A stretch of DNA of 64,000 nucleotides from Proteles cristata cristata (taxonomy: Eukaryota; Chordata; Mammalia; Carnivora; Hyaenidae), in the NCBI GenBank assembly GCA_017311185.1, contig JAESUZ010002601.1:806001-870000 (forward strand). Reading direction: 5' to 3'. The notes beneath the pieces are model-generated. The model saw only the letters and a list, made by a program, of their open reading frames with translations. It did no database searches and was not told the origin of the DNA. This document shows positions 34,407 to 44,847 of this stretch, one piece after another. The first letter of the stretch is position 1. Each line of letters starts with the position of its first letter. A program made the translations under genes and the position numbers.

Positions 34407-34723
34407 ACTATTAGTTTATAGTTATAATACATTGAAATATTAAGTGAATATAGTAGTTTAGGTTTGTATTTCCTAAATTAAAGTAATATTGGGACTCCTG
34501 GGTGGCTCAGTTGGTTAAATGTCCAACTTCAGCTCACATCATGATTTCACAGTTCATGGGTTTGAGCCCCATGTCGGTCTCTGTGCTGACAGCCAGCTCA
34601 GAGCCTGGAGCCTGTTTCAGATTCTGTGTCTCCCTCTCACTCTGACCCTCCCCTGCTCACACTGTCTCTCTCTTTCTCTCAGAAATAAATAAACATTAAA
34701 AAAAAGTAATATTAAGCAAAAGT
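34407..34723 (+). repeat. direct duplication, copy 2 (includes SINE 34491-34702)
   Basis: Second copy of 33465-33783. It shares the unique left flank, the SINE with the same private variants (CACATCATGATTTCACAG, GTCGGTCTCTG) and the right flank. Shared flanking DNA shows segment duplication rather than two independent SINE insertions. Confidence 0.95.
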
Positions 34724-35026
34724 AGGAACACTTTTAAAGAAGACTTTTGTAAAAAGAATAAAACAAAGTATTAAGAAATTAAGACACAAAAATTCCTGAT
34801 AATATGATTGTCCAAAAAGACAATCCCATATACCAAATAATTTCCTAGAAATCCATGTCAGTATCAAATGTCATTTTGATAAAAATGATAAACTCCAATG
34901 GCTTATGTACAATAACTGGTTGATGTTTTATACAGCACAGCTTGACTTATGTTAAGTCTAACCCTTTATTTACCAAATCACAAAAAAATCTAAGTCGTTA
35001 TTCATTTCTTCAATCATCCCTAACAG

Positions 35027-35195
35027 AGGTGGGGAGTGAAACTGAGAGTAACGTGGATTCTGAATTTGCACGGACTCAGTTTGAGGAACTGGTTCCATCA
35101 CCAACCTCTGAAAAGGCTTTTCTAGCGCAAATCCACGCCCGAAAACCTGGGTACCTCCATGGTGGCGCTACCCCCAGCACCATGCATAGTGACGT
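35027..35195 (+). CDS. DTNA: alpha-dystrobrevin coding exon, C-terminal tail
   Basis: 169 nt encoding residues 223 (split Glu) to 278 plus two bases of Val. It reads VGSETESNVDSEFARTQFEE, then LVPSPTSEKAFLAQIHARKP and GYLHGGATPSTMHSD. The Tyr in KPGY belongs to the tyrosine-containing tail that, in alpha-dystrobrevin-1, is phosphorylated and recruits signalling adaptors. Acceptor CCCTAACAG; the donor is GTGAGT at 35196, which keeps the frame, not the earlier GT at 35194. Phase in 1, out 2. Confidence 0.96.
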
Positions 35196-35998
35196 GTGAG
35201 TATCTTCTGCTCCAGAACATTCCTCAGTAACAGAACACTGGGTAGGGATCATCAGAAAATAATAACATGGTTTCTTAGTCCTTTATTTTGGAAAGGGATG
35301 ATGCAGAAGAGGATGCTTCATTAAATTTGGTGTTGGGACTTTTCCCCCCTCACTGTATCCAGAATAGCAATAACCAAAAGTAACCAGTGCTCATTAAGAG
35401 CCTACCCCACCCAAGGTACGGTGCTAGTTGCATACAAACATAGTATTTAAAAATCCCTGCTGGCCTTCCAGGACTCACAGACTAGTTCAGGGGATAAATC
35501 ATTATATCTTCTAAATTTACTGTATTTGCCCATAGAAGACCAGGTGATGCTGGAGAAGCTTCTATTCAGAATGAGTGTAAACAACATTATGTAAGCACTT
35601 GGAATTGAAATAAGTGAATGTATAAAATCTCATTATAAAGAAATCCAACCTGGTCGACTTGCGGAGTATGTATAAATCTGACCTTTGAAAGACATTTCAC
35701 AAAGATCTCTTTCCAATTAGGCTTCTGTAGCTTGACAGAAACCAGCAGAATCAGTGACGTCCCCTCTAGACTTTCTGTGCCCCTGGATCAGCTCAAACTC
35801 AAAGTTGACAGGAAAGCAAAGCTGAGAAACAAAGGGAGAGCTAGCTGGGACAGATTTGCAGAGCCCAGCTTGGGAGGTAAGGAAGGCAGGGAAGCAAGGG
35901 AACCTGGAAGAGAGTTGGGCTCATGCAGCTGTGAGAGACATGGGCAGGGGCTCACCAGAAAGGCAAAGGGGATCACTGAGCATTAAAATTACAGAAGT

Positions 35999-36145
35999 AG
36001 GACTCATAAGTGGCTCATTCCATTGGGTGTCTGACTCTTGATTTTGGCTCAGGTCATGATCCCAGAGTCATGGGATCAAGCCTCAAGCCCTGCAGTGAGC
36101 ATGGAACCTGCTTAGGACCCTCTCTCTTTCCCTCTCCCCCTCACC

Positions 36146-36186
<41 letters not shown>

Positions 36187-36219
36187 ACCAAAAAAAATAA
36201 AATTTTTAATAAAAAAATA
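35999..36219 (+). mobile_element. CAN-SINE, old or non-feline-type subfamily
   Basis: Differs from the other copies: GACTCATAAGTGGCTCATTC head, TCTGACTCTTGATTTTGGCTC, CAGAGTCATGGGATCAAGCC B-box region, GAACCTGCTTAGG, a long pure (CT)n run at 36150-36182 and an A-rich tail. This resembles the older carnivore-wide SINEC types. Confidence 0.88.
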
Positions 36220-37160
36220 CTGCAGAAGGGTGATGGTGTTTAATGTGAAAAGTTCTGAAGACTAGTCTACAAAAATGAACTGGCCAGTTTCAGGACCCAA
36301 AAAAGAAACTAACCAGAAGCCTTTCTGGTGCTTTGGATCTCAATCCAAGTAGTGAGTAGACCAGTAATAATGGGAAATTATAAATAGACATGGTCTGAAA
36401 GCTGGTTGTGAAAAGGCAGGCATTAAGATCAAAACAGAACAGTTATAACATAATTTCAAATAGCAATAGATTGCTGCTTCTAATTTTAGTTCATTTTCTT
36501 GTCCTTTGCTTCGTAATCTAGAATTATTTGATTTGTTATTCAAAATGGTGAATTAATTGTCATCAGTTTAGTCTGGTAAATAACATGTCCGTTTGACTTT
36601 TTAATGAAGCGTTTATATGTGATCACCTAAAATCTTCTCACTCTGATCCTAAGATCCAAGTCTGTGGCTACGTCTGCCCCAGTCCACTGTCCCCAGAAGG
36701 CTGGTACCAGAACCAGCCATGAGCGTGGCTATGAAAATTGGGGAGAGACAGTTCACAAAGGCCTCACAAACCTACTTCCAGGCTGCCCCAAACCTCTAAA
36801 TACAATGAGAACATGTCATACAGATAGAAATAAACATGAACAATGGCATTTAAGTTCCAACCCAGAAACTTCTACTTACCACTCTTTTCACTTTAGGGGA
36901 TTAATATCTGTACAGATTAATATCTGTAAACATGTACTATGTGTGTTCTACCCTGAGAATATTTTAGTCTTATGATTTAGGTCATGAATTTATGTTCCGT
37001 CTCAGGAAAGGTTTTTATAAACTGGCACGGACACATGGAAATAGAGTCACACATTAGTGAATGAGAGCATTCCTAGCTATTTATTTCATGGTAGAATTGA
37101 GTAATTTAAGTAGATTTCTTAGATTCAGAATAATTTTTAAGATCAAGAGCTATAGGTTCA

Positions 37161-37291
37161 GGGGCGCCTGGGTGGCTTAGTCGGTTAAGCGTCCGACTTT
37201 CGCTTGGGTCATGATCTCGCGGTTCCAGAAGCCTGGATGAGCTGATATTCTAAGAGAAATAAATAAAACTTAAAAAAAAAAAAATTTAAAA
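37161..37291 (+). mobile_element. CAN-SINE, young subfamily, internally deleted
   Basis: Keeps the head and TTTCGCTTGGGTCATGATCTCGCGGTTC, then jumps to a 30-nt divergent stretch (CCAGAAGCCTGGATGAGCTG...) and the GAAATAAATAAAACTT tail. It is about 130 bp instead of about 215. A perfect 15-bp duplication AGAGCTATAGGTTCA lies at 37146-37160 and 37292-37306. Confidence 0.95.
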
Positions 37292-37829
37292 AGAGCTATA
37301 GGTTCAAGTATTACTTCCATAGCTGAATTCTAAGACTTACTGTACTATAAAAATAAAGCACACAGGTGCATGTGCCCTACATATGTACATAATACACAGA
37401 GGGTTAAATTATGAACAAATGTCCTTAATCAGTATTTCGCTAGAGGGCTCACTTTCCTTATGGAAAATGATCTTGGTTTCCATTAAAAAAAAAAAAAAAA
37501 GCCCTCAGATTGAAAAAACTATATCCTGCCTAAAGACGCTGCCTTTTTTTATGATTGACAAACACTTTAAGGGCAACCCATTCCTGTAAATCAGAGGAAA
37601 ACAGAGATAGCCAGTGATCATCAGACTGCTGTAGAAAAACTACATATGAGAATACTTTGATTGTGTATTTCTCCAAACCTCCAAAGTTTATTAAAAAAAA
37701 TTTCTGTTAGGTAATAGAAGACACTGAATTGAAATTAATTGAAACAAAGAAGTGAATTAGGAGTCCAAGTAAATGGGCCCCCAAACTACAGCTAACACTG
37801 GAATTCCACTCATGCTTTTAAGATTTGCT

Positions 37830-38039
37830 TGCAGAGGTGCCTAGGAGGCTCACTCAGTTAAGCGTGTGACTTCACCTCAGGTCATGGTCTCATGATTGGT
37901 GAGTTCGAGCCCTGCATGGGGGTCTCTGATGTTGGCACAGAGCCCACTTTGGACCCTCTGTCTCCCTCTCTCTCTCTCTGCCCTTTCCAACTCATTCTCT
38001 CTTTCTCAAAATAAATAAATAAACTTAAAAAAAAAAAAA
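37830..38039 (+). mobile_element. CAN-SINE immediately upstream of a DTNA exon
   Basis: Head CAGAGGTGCCTAGGAGGCTC, B-box GAGTTCGAGCCCTGC, GGCACAGAGCCCAC core, AAATAAATAAATAAAC plus (A)15 tail. Duplication AAGATTTGCT at 37820-37829 and 38040-38049. The A-tail ends 38 bp before the exon at 38078. Confidence 0.96.
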
Positions 38040-38077
38040 AAGATTTGCTCCCAAACAGCCCTGTGGTCCATCCCCAG

Positions 38078-38210
38078 GGTCACAGAAGATGGGGACCCCT
38101 ATGTGCAGGCAGAGGATGAAGACTATGAAAATGACTCTGTCCGGCAGCTGGAGAACGAGCTCAAGATGGAGGAGTACCTGAAGCAGAAGCTGCAGGATGA
38201 AGCCTACCAG
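38078..38210 (+). CDS. DTNA: alpha-dystrobrevin coding exon, tyrosine-rich tail
   Basis: 133 nt encoding residues 279 (split Val) to 323. It reads VTEDGDPYVQAEDEDYENDS, then VRQLENELKMEEYLKQKLQD and EAYQ. The Tyr residues in DPYVQ, DEDYEN, EEYLK and EAYQ sit in acidic contexts typical of tyrosine-kinase substrates; phosphorylation of this tail is established for alpha-dystrobrevin-1. VRQLENEL to KLQDEAY looks like a short extra helix. Acceptor CATCCCCAG, donor GTATGG at 38211. Phase out 0, which matters because two different last exons can then follow in frame. Confidence 0.97.
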
Positions 38211-40115
38211 GTATGGGGACCCAGGCCCAGACCCCAGCCCCCAGCCCTCACCCCTTGGTGGCCGGGTCTTTCACATGACTCAGAAAATCCACACCTTCTC
38301 CTTTCTTCCAACTTCCCTCTCCAAAATATTCTGATTGCATTCCTTACTCCACATATTCTAAACAGTAATAATCGTAAATACTTCTTAGAGCTACCACTCA
38401 CCATTAATTCTTAGAAATTCTGATCCGAAAAGTGAAAAAGACCTCGTCGCTTTAGTGGAAATGTGGTGACTAACAGTCTGCCCTCCTCCAAGATCAAAGG
38501 GAATGATGTTTTTTCTCACAGATTAAAAAAAAAAAAAAAAGATACAGGGCACAAGGCACCCAGAAACTGAATAAGCATAAATATATCTCCTCTCTTGAAT
38601 CATTTGCCCTCAGCGTCTGCCACTGCCTGCCTCATGTCAAAATAAATTAGTGGGAAAATATCAAATCTCATGGAGAAATGTGAGTGGGAACTGTAGTCGC
38701 CATGTTCAGCAGGGTGTGGATGGACAGATTTTCATATATACTGGGGTGTACTGTTAATCCATCTGAGAATTTACTGAACATAACATGTGCAATTGGGAAT
38801 AAGTGTTGATTAGTAAGTCATTCTAAAAGGGATGTGTTTCCCCCGTGGAGTTAGCTCTACTGCGGTGTTTGCCTTGCTTGTATGTTTCTCTTCCCTGTAA
38901 TTCACAGGTGTTTCCTTGAGGCTGTGGGAGTTCAGGGATGTTTGCCTGGTGGAGACCAATGCCTCCCCCAGGCCCTGTGGGATATTTCTTCATGTCAGGC
39001 TTTCTGTCCAATAGCCAGATGAGCCTCTTCCACACTCTAAGATGAGCAGTGACCCCCTTTTACTCTGTCAGTGAAGGAAAAGAGAAGCAGAGAAACAGAT
39101 TGCTTCTATTTCTTCTGTGTTTATGGATTGTTTTGAAATATTTTCCCAAGAAGAATGTAGCAAGAGAGAAATTAAATTCTACCAACCCCAACCCAACAGT
39201 ATCAAGCAAAAGTTTTGCCCCTTTGGAATGTTCCCTTAGCCTTTTCAGTTTAACAACTTTTCAGAGGCCACTAAAATGTAGCCTTAGTCATAAAAAAAAA
39301 AAAGAAAAGAAAAGAAAAAATCCATGACTATCTAGGTAAAGCTGTGATTCAACGCTACAGACAAGCAAACAGTCAGATTTGCCTGAAGGGGAGACCCAGG
39401 GAGAATGCTCTTACTTTGCCACTTCAGTAACCCGTCCACAGAAGGAAATTAGCCTGGATGAAGCTGCCGGGGTGTCTCTGGGAGATCCGAAGGATGGCAT
39501 TCCTACACATATTTCATTTGCCTCTGCTGCATGGAGGAAGAGAGGGATGTGGTTAAATAATCAATATTCTGTTTCATGCTGTTCGAGGCGCCTGGTAGGC
39601 CTCCCTCTTTAAGCCTATATGAGTTTCTGGATTTTGGTGACAACAGTACTGAAATTCTAGATTTTTTTAAAGGGAAACAGTCATTTCATATAAAATATTA
39701 GATTTTTATTTACGTTAATGAATTAGGAACTTAACCTTGTATGAGTGAAACTAAGGGAAATTCTATTAATGACTTAAGATCCAATTGGAGATTTTGCCAT
39801 CTCTGGTCAACCTTCAGCTCTTTCTGTCCTTTCCTGTCCATGCCCTGTGACTTCAAGGGAAAGGCAAAGAAAAGGTATAGGAAGGTATGGTAGGCCTGTG
39901 CATCCCCACTCAAGTCATATGCCCTAGAGGACGGTAAAGTGGTTTTCCTTGAGTGCTCTGTGAGCATATGGTTGCTTGATGGGTTGGAATGCTGTTTGCA
40001 TTCACTGGACTCTCTCTGTCTTTCTGCATGGCTTCCAACCAAATAATTCACCAGCTTGACCGCATCACAGACTTGACATGTCACCTTTCTTGTTTGTGTC
40101 CTTTGTCACCCGCAG
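38211..40115 (+). other. DTNA intron
   Basis: No SINE or LINE recognised. If retained, the frame from the upstream exon stays open to a stop at 38412-38414. An AAAAG-rich simple stretch lies at 39292-39320. The acceptor is CACCCGCAG at 40107-40115. Confidence 0.8.
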
Positions 40116-40133
40116 GTCAGCTTGCAAGGTTGA
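40116..40133 (+). CDS. DTNA: alpha-dystrobrevin last coding exon (VSLQG, stop)
   Basis: Codons GTC AGC TTG CAA GGT TGA give VSLQG and stop, the known end of full-length alpha-dystrobrevin. The exon continues as UTR to 40164, where a good donor GTAAGT starts at 40165. The stop lies only 31 nt before that junction, within the roughly 50-55 nt limit, so a downstream 3'-UTR intron should not trigger nonsense-mediated decay. Confidence 0.95.
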   Translation, partial: VSLQG

Positions 40134-40164
40134 ATACAATATCCTTTTATCACTCTCCTCTCAA
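40134..40164 (+). other. first part of DTNA 3' UTR, before UTR intron
   Basis: 31 nt between the stop codon and donor GTAAGT at 40165. If the donor is not used the UTR would run on, but no strong AATAAA is seen soon after. Confidence 0.75.
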
Positions 40165-43130
40165 GTAAGTACCATCTTATTTAGGAGGAAACGTGGCCAC
40201 CGCACACTGAACTCTGATGCCTTGTAACCTAAATTCATAATCACTCTCTCTTAGGTGTTTCTGTGTTCTATGTGATAAAATATCCTCCTTCCCTGATGAT
40301 ATCAAAGAATCATCCCAGCCTGTGGACCATTTTATTATAATCCAGGGGAGATTTGGCAGACAATCTTGGGAATTGACTTTTTACTCTATTAATTAGGAAA
40401 ACTGGCACAGAGACTTCTGTAACAGCAGAGATACCCCCGAAATCTTCCGGGGCTATGAAACCTCATCACCAGTCCATTAACAGCATCTGAGTTTGCAGCC
40501 TCTCTATCCCTTGAGAAGGAAAAGTCCAGGCTTGCTCAGCACATCCAGAGACGGGTCAGCTTCTTACTCATGCTGTATTCAGGCCCCAAAGATCATATGT
40601 GTGTACTTTAACAAGTGAAGGCAAAACCATGTGTTATTAAAGAAAACAAAAGAAGCAAAACAGAGAGGAAAACTTCTGCAGCCTTGTGTTTTTAGAACAA
40701 CTAGCTGATTCAGATTCCCTGTGGAATTCAGCAAGATACAGCTTAATTTAAAATATCATTTACATGGCATGTGGTTCCCCAGCCCCAAGGACCTGCCTAC
40801 ATACATGGAAAATCCTCAGTACTATGTATAATGTAGAGAGAATCGCACTGGATAGGGAGGACCACTTGAGTGTAGCCATCTGAAGCTTAGACTCTGGACT
40901 CTAACAGACCTGATTTCAAATGTGGATTCTACCAAATCATAGCAGCACAACCTCGACAGGTTATTAAACCTCTATGAACCTCTGTTCCCTGTGCCCAAAA
41001 TATGTCATGATACTTACCTCATAGTGGAGTTGTCTTCACTGGGGTGTAGCTCATAAAAAGTTTAACATGGTGGCAGACACATCATAATTTATTATGAGCA
41101 CACACATACGTGCCTGGCGCTAGGCTTAGTGCTTTACAAGCACTTTCATCCTGAGGAGCTGCTATAGGTATTTTGTAGGTATATGGGAACCCCCAGGACT
41201 CAGAACTAGCGTGGTCTCTATATTTTTATAAACAAAGCTAAGACTCAGTTATATGCAAATAATTTTATATGCCTTTGGCTACAGGTTCTCATAAGTCTAG
41301 CTCATTTCTCTGGCACCAGCCAATGAATGGCCCTTCAGCTGTCCCTTATACAGTTCATAGTAAATCCGCTTCTCGCAGTCTCTGGCTATCAGGGCCCCAG
41401 GACTTGTATCTACTTGAGTTATACAGTCTTTCCCACCCATAGATTCCCATAAGTCTACCGGACGGATGGTAGGAAAGTCCATTCTGGCTGCTAAATTTAA
41501 AAAGGAATATGTAGCTCTTAAATGACAAATCAACTTGCAAAGAATACATCCTGGCTCGTGCATTACAGACATCCTGTGTCAGTCCTCAGGTTAGGATTAA
41601 ACAAGTAGAAATCATGGCATAGCTGCTATTAAGGAATATACTTTAAGAGCTTTGAGTCCTTTTTAGTGTGAAAAGAAGGATGCGGCTGTAAGCATTCTAG
41701 TCTACCTCCCTTGGATTTGAGAATGCCACACCACAATCTCTCTTGATTCATTATGACCATAGTGAAAAAATTCCCAGGAGCTGTTTCTGAAAATATCTAT
41801 TCCAGTTATAACAAATCTAGTCCCAAAGGAGCAAGCCTCTCCTTTAACAACACTTTCTTTCTCTTAGTGCCAGCGATTGGATCATTTTTATTCTGCACAT
41901 TATTTAAACATCAGTAACTAGTTCTTAGAAAAATATTTTCCTTAAAAACTAATGAAATGCCCATGACATAAACTCAGATAAGAAGTGGCATTTGGTGGGC
42001 CTATCTAAAAGCAAAAGATTTCAGTACTCTAAAAGTTCTCGGGCCATTTTTTCAACCTTCTGTTGTAAATCTGGTGGTGAAAAATTGAAACGGTGCGGCC
42101 TCTGCCGTTTCCTATATTGCATACTGCCCCAGCTGACATTCCACGGGACTCTAAACGTGAACTAGCCTGTCACTAAATTAGCCACTTAGGCAACATTTAT
42201 TTAAAATCCTATGGATCAATCCAGGAGCCAGTAACTTTTCATCTTTGTGGCTAGTTCTATCCTAGTATAATTTTTCTTGATGTAGCCAAGAAATACGGCT
42301 GAAATCTTGGAACCATTCACGCTATTGAAATCAATTTGCTCGGGCTTTCTGATTGTGCTGCAAGACCAGAAATTATCCCAAAGCTGTGCTGATCCAAGGG
42401 TCCTGAAGCCAGCTTCACTGCCGAAAGTCCATTAGGTGTCCACCAAGACACAGTCCCGCGTGGGTACGGGGCAGAGGGTGGGACGCCAAAGAAATAAAAG
42501 ACCCATCGTCTGCTTCATTCCTGTTTGAAGATAAGAATGCACTCATCAATACTAACAGGAGTGAATAGAGTAAAACCTTGCTTTCCAATGAGCCTCTTTG
42601 GAAGAAGCAGTGTATACAATATCTAAACTTAAGAATCCACCAAAACTCCATTTGGGCAGACTCAGATCTTGGATTTGGCCCGTTTCCATCCCTCAGGCCG
42701 CACGATACACCACTCTCCTTGGCCAGCCACATCGTAACTTCAGAAACTGGGGTTTTTGACCATCAAAAGTGGATTTTTTTTTCTAATTATGGTGTCATTT
42801 GGATGGTAGGTTAGGGGTCTCATCTGCTTGTCAGGTGAGGACACCACAAATACTTCTGTTCATGTGGCTTCAACCCTCCAGATGCCTCAAGTCCCCATTA
42901 AGCAAGAGACTCAACACAGAGAATTCCTGTCCTTGCTTTCAGAAGGAGCAATAGCACACAGTGTCCCTAGATGTTTGTTCCTGATTGTCAGAGGAAGGGA
43001 GGACAGAGAGTGAGTGTGTGTGAATATGCATGTGTCGGGGGATGGGGGTGGGGGGAATCCTAAGCTTCATAACCCTAATTTAGAGGACAGTTTTCATCTT
43101 AAAAAAAAATTACACATTCCTTATTCCCAG
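40165..43130 (+). other. DTNA 3'-UTR intron
   Basis: About 3 kb ending in the acceptor TTCCTTATTCCCAG. Contains an MIR at 40880-41095 and a second minus-strand MIR-like piece at 41096-41175. The rest shows no young repeat and no gene. Confidence 0.75.
40880..41095 (+). mobile_element. MIR
   Basis: AGACTCTGGACTCTAACAGACC, ACAGGTTATTAAACCTCTATGAACC, TCTGTTCCCTGTGC, ATACTTACCTCATAGTGGAG and GTTTAACATGGTGGCAGACA follow the MIR order. Confidence 0.85.
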
Positions 43131-43280
43131 GCAAGCTATAGTCAGACAGATGATGAAGGTAACAGGAAAGCTGGTGGTGAAGGAGAGCCCTGCACCCACC
43201 CACACAGAGGAGAAGACACCGCCTGGCAGCAGCCTCCGCGGAGAGAGGAGTTCCTGACAGATCCCCACCCCCAGAGATGA
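43131..43280 (+). CDS. DTNA: possible alternative C-terminal coding segment of DTNA
   Basis: If the 49-nt exon is skipped, codon phase 0 at 38210 continues here as ASYSQTDDEGNRKAGGEGEP and on for 49 residues, ending EEFLTDPHPQR and stop. It is hydrophilic, acidic/basic mixed and rich in Pro, Gly and Glu. I do not know from memory whether this isoform is annotated. The open frame could be chance: 49 codons is not long. Confidence 0.4.
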   Translation, partial: ASYSQTDDEGNRKAGGEGEPCTHPHRGEDTAWQQPPRREEFLTDPHPQR

Positions 43281-43456
43281 GTTCTGCCGACTATAGTGCA
43301 GCTAACTTTTCGTTCTAAGATTTGTAGTTCGTAGGTGTGTGTTTTGAGAAGGAAAAAAAAAAAAAAAGACTTCTGACTTCTGTTCAAAGCTAACTTTTCA
43401 ACTCCATCTTCTGTAACATGGTTCGTCCCTGGTTAGAAACAAAAAAACAACTACAG

Positions 43457-43457
<1 letters not shown>

Positions 43458-43491
<34 letters not shown>

Positions 43492-43492
43492 A
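43458..43492 (+). repeat. (CA)n microsatellite in 3' UTR
   Basis: About 17 uninterrupted CA units within the terminal exon, complementary in RNA to the (UG)n tract at 46739-46780. Confidence 0.97.
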
Positions 43493-44656
43493 ATACATCC
43501 CACAGGCTGAAAACCCATGCTGCTGTTACTCACGATGGCAGTATTAACAAGCATTTTCAACCTTTGCACATGATATTGAACCTGTTCAGTTTACAATGAC
43601 AATATTAATACTGTTTATAGCTAGAAGCTTGATTTCTGAATTCTTTGAGATTTTAGTGAAACAGTTTATTATACGCTGTACATTTTTTTTTCCCACAGCA
43701 ATTGGAAAAAAACAACCACTTGCAATTATTCACTAACCCCGAAGGATTTGGTACCTGAGTGTACAGACTCAGAGCCTGGAAGCCAAGAAGTGTCCTTGGC
43801 CTGCACCATCTGCATTTGTCCCTAAGTCTCTGTGAGCAGTGACTTGAACCAATCACACCAGGATAATCCAGTCTTCGGGGCTTCTTTCCAACTTGGGGTT
43901 GTTTTCTTTCAAGACACTCTAACAAATCAGCCATAGAATTTAGTGTAAATATTTTTTTTTTCCAAATAGATATCATATTCAAAAAAAGGCAACATTCAAA
44001 TTATATAGAATCTAGTTTTTAAAATCAGCACAGATCTTCTTAAAAACTGTGAACTAAGTTTTGAAATACTCGTTACTAAAGCTGTTTATAAACCACAGGT
44101 GCCATAAGATCCCCAAACGGACTAAAGTTATCTCTGCTCTTCCATGGGCTCGTTCCTCTTGTTTTAGCTTTAGGGAGCATGTCTAACGCACCGCTCATCC
44201 GCAGGTTCCCCTATCAGGTCGTTTGGAGCCCTTCAGCTTTAAATGTACAGGCTTAAAGTGCGCTTGCAAATGCTCACTCTCCTTTTATTTCTGAATGTTT
44301 ATTGCCTTCTCTGGCTTACCTGGTGTTCTGCATGCAGCCTTCTGTGGTCATGTGCGAGGAAAAAGGCTCTTCTAAGCCGAGTTGGGATTTTGCACTCAGT
44401 GAAAAGCCGATGTGCAAAAGAACTGTCGAAGAAGGAAGAACGAAAGCCTCTGTTGATGGTCCTTTATGAGGGCCCTCATTGGCGAGAGCTAAAGACCTCC
44501 CTTAGGGATTCTGGGGAAATGAAAAAATAATCTACTTGTTTCAAGATTTGATGAGACAAAAATCCTGCGACATATTGAATACGTTAATACTTAAGTTGGC
44601 AACTTCTCTGGAATTCCTGTCTCCTTTCAAAGAAAGAAGAGAACATCAGTTTAGAA

Positions 44657-44847
44657 CAGTGGCTCTCAAAGTGTGTTCCCTGGACCAGCAGCATCAGCAT
44701 CACTTGGGAATTTGTTTAGAAATGCGAATTCTTAAACCCCAGCCCAGGCCTGCTGAATCACAAACACTGCATATTGGGCCCAACCAGTGGTGCATTAATC
44801 AGCCCTCCAGGTGATTCCTGATGCATGCTAAAGGTTGAGAACCACTG
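44657..44847 (+). mobile_element. MER5A-like hAT-Charlie element in the DTNA 3' UTR
   Basis: Terminal inverted repeats CAGTGGCTCTCAA and TTGAGAACCACTG match at 12 of 13 positions. Interior blocks CCAGCAGCATCAGCATCACTTGGGA and CCTCCAGGTGATTCCTGATGCA are typical. The 8-bp flanks GTTTAGAA and CTTTAGTG share only the central TTTAG, so the duplication is decayed. Non-autonomous. Confidence 0.9.

Larger units (their letters stand above)
33182..35026 (+). other. DTNA intron with local direct duplication
   Basis: Dominated by two copies of a segment of about 318 bp (33465-33783 and 34407-34723), each carrying the same SINE with the same flanks. The 620 bp between them and the remaining parts are AT-rich with no gene seen. 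Confidence 0.85.
35196..38077 (+). other. DTNA intron
   Basis: Three SINEs: an old copy at 35999-36219, an internally deleted young copy at 37161-37291, and 37830-38039 close to the next exon. Remaining sequence, including 36230-37140, shows no recognisable feature. Confidence 0.85.

Noticed and set aside
44243..44814. two open frames in the terminal exon (95 and 92 codons)
   Set aside because: They lie in the 3' UTR, the second overlaps the MER5A-like element, and neither has a coding signature.
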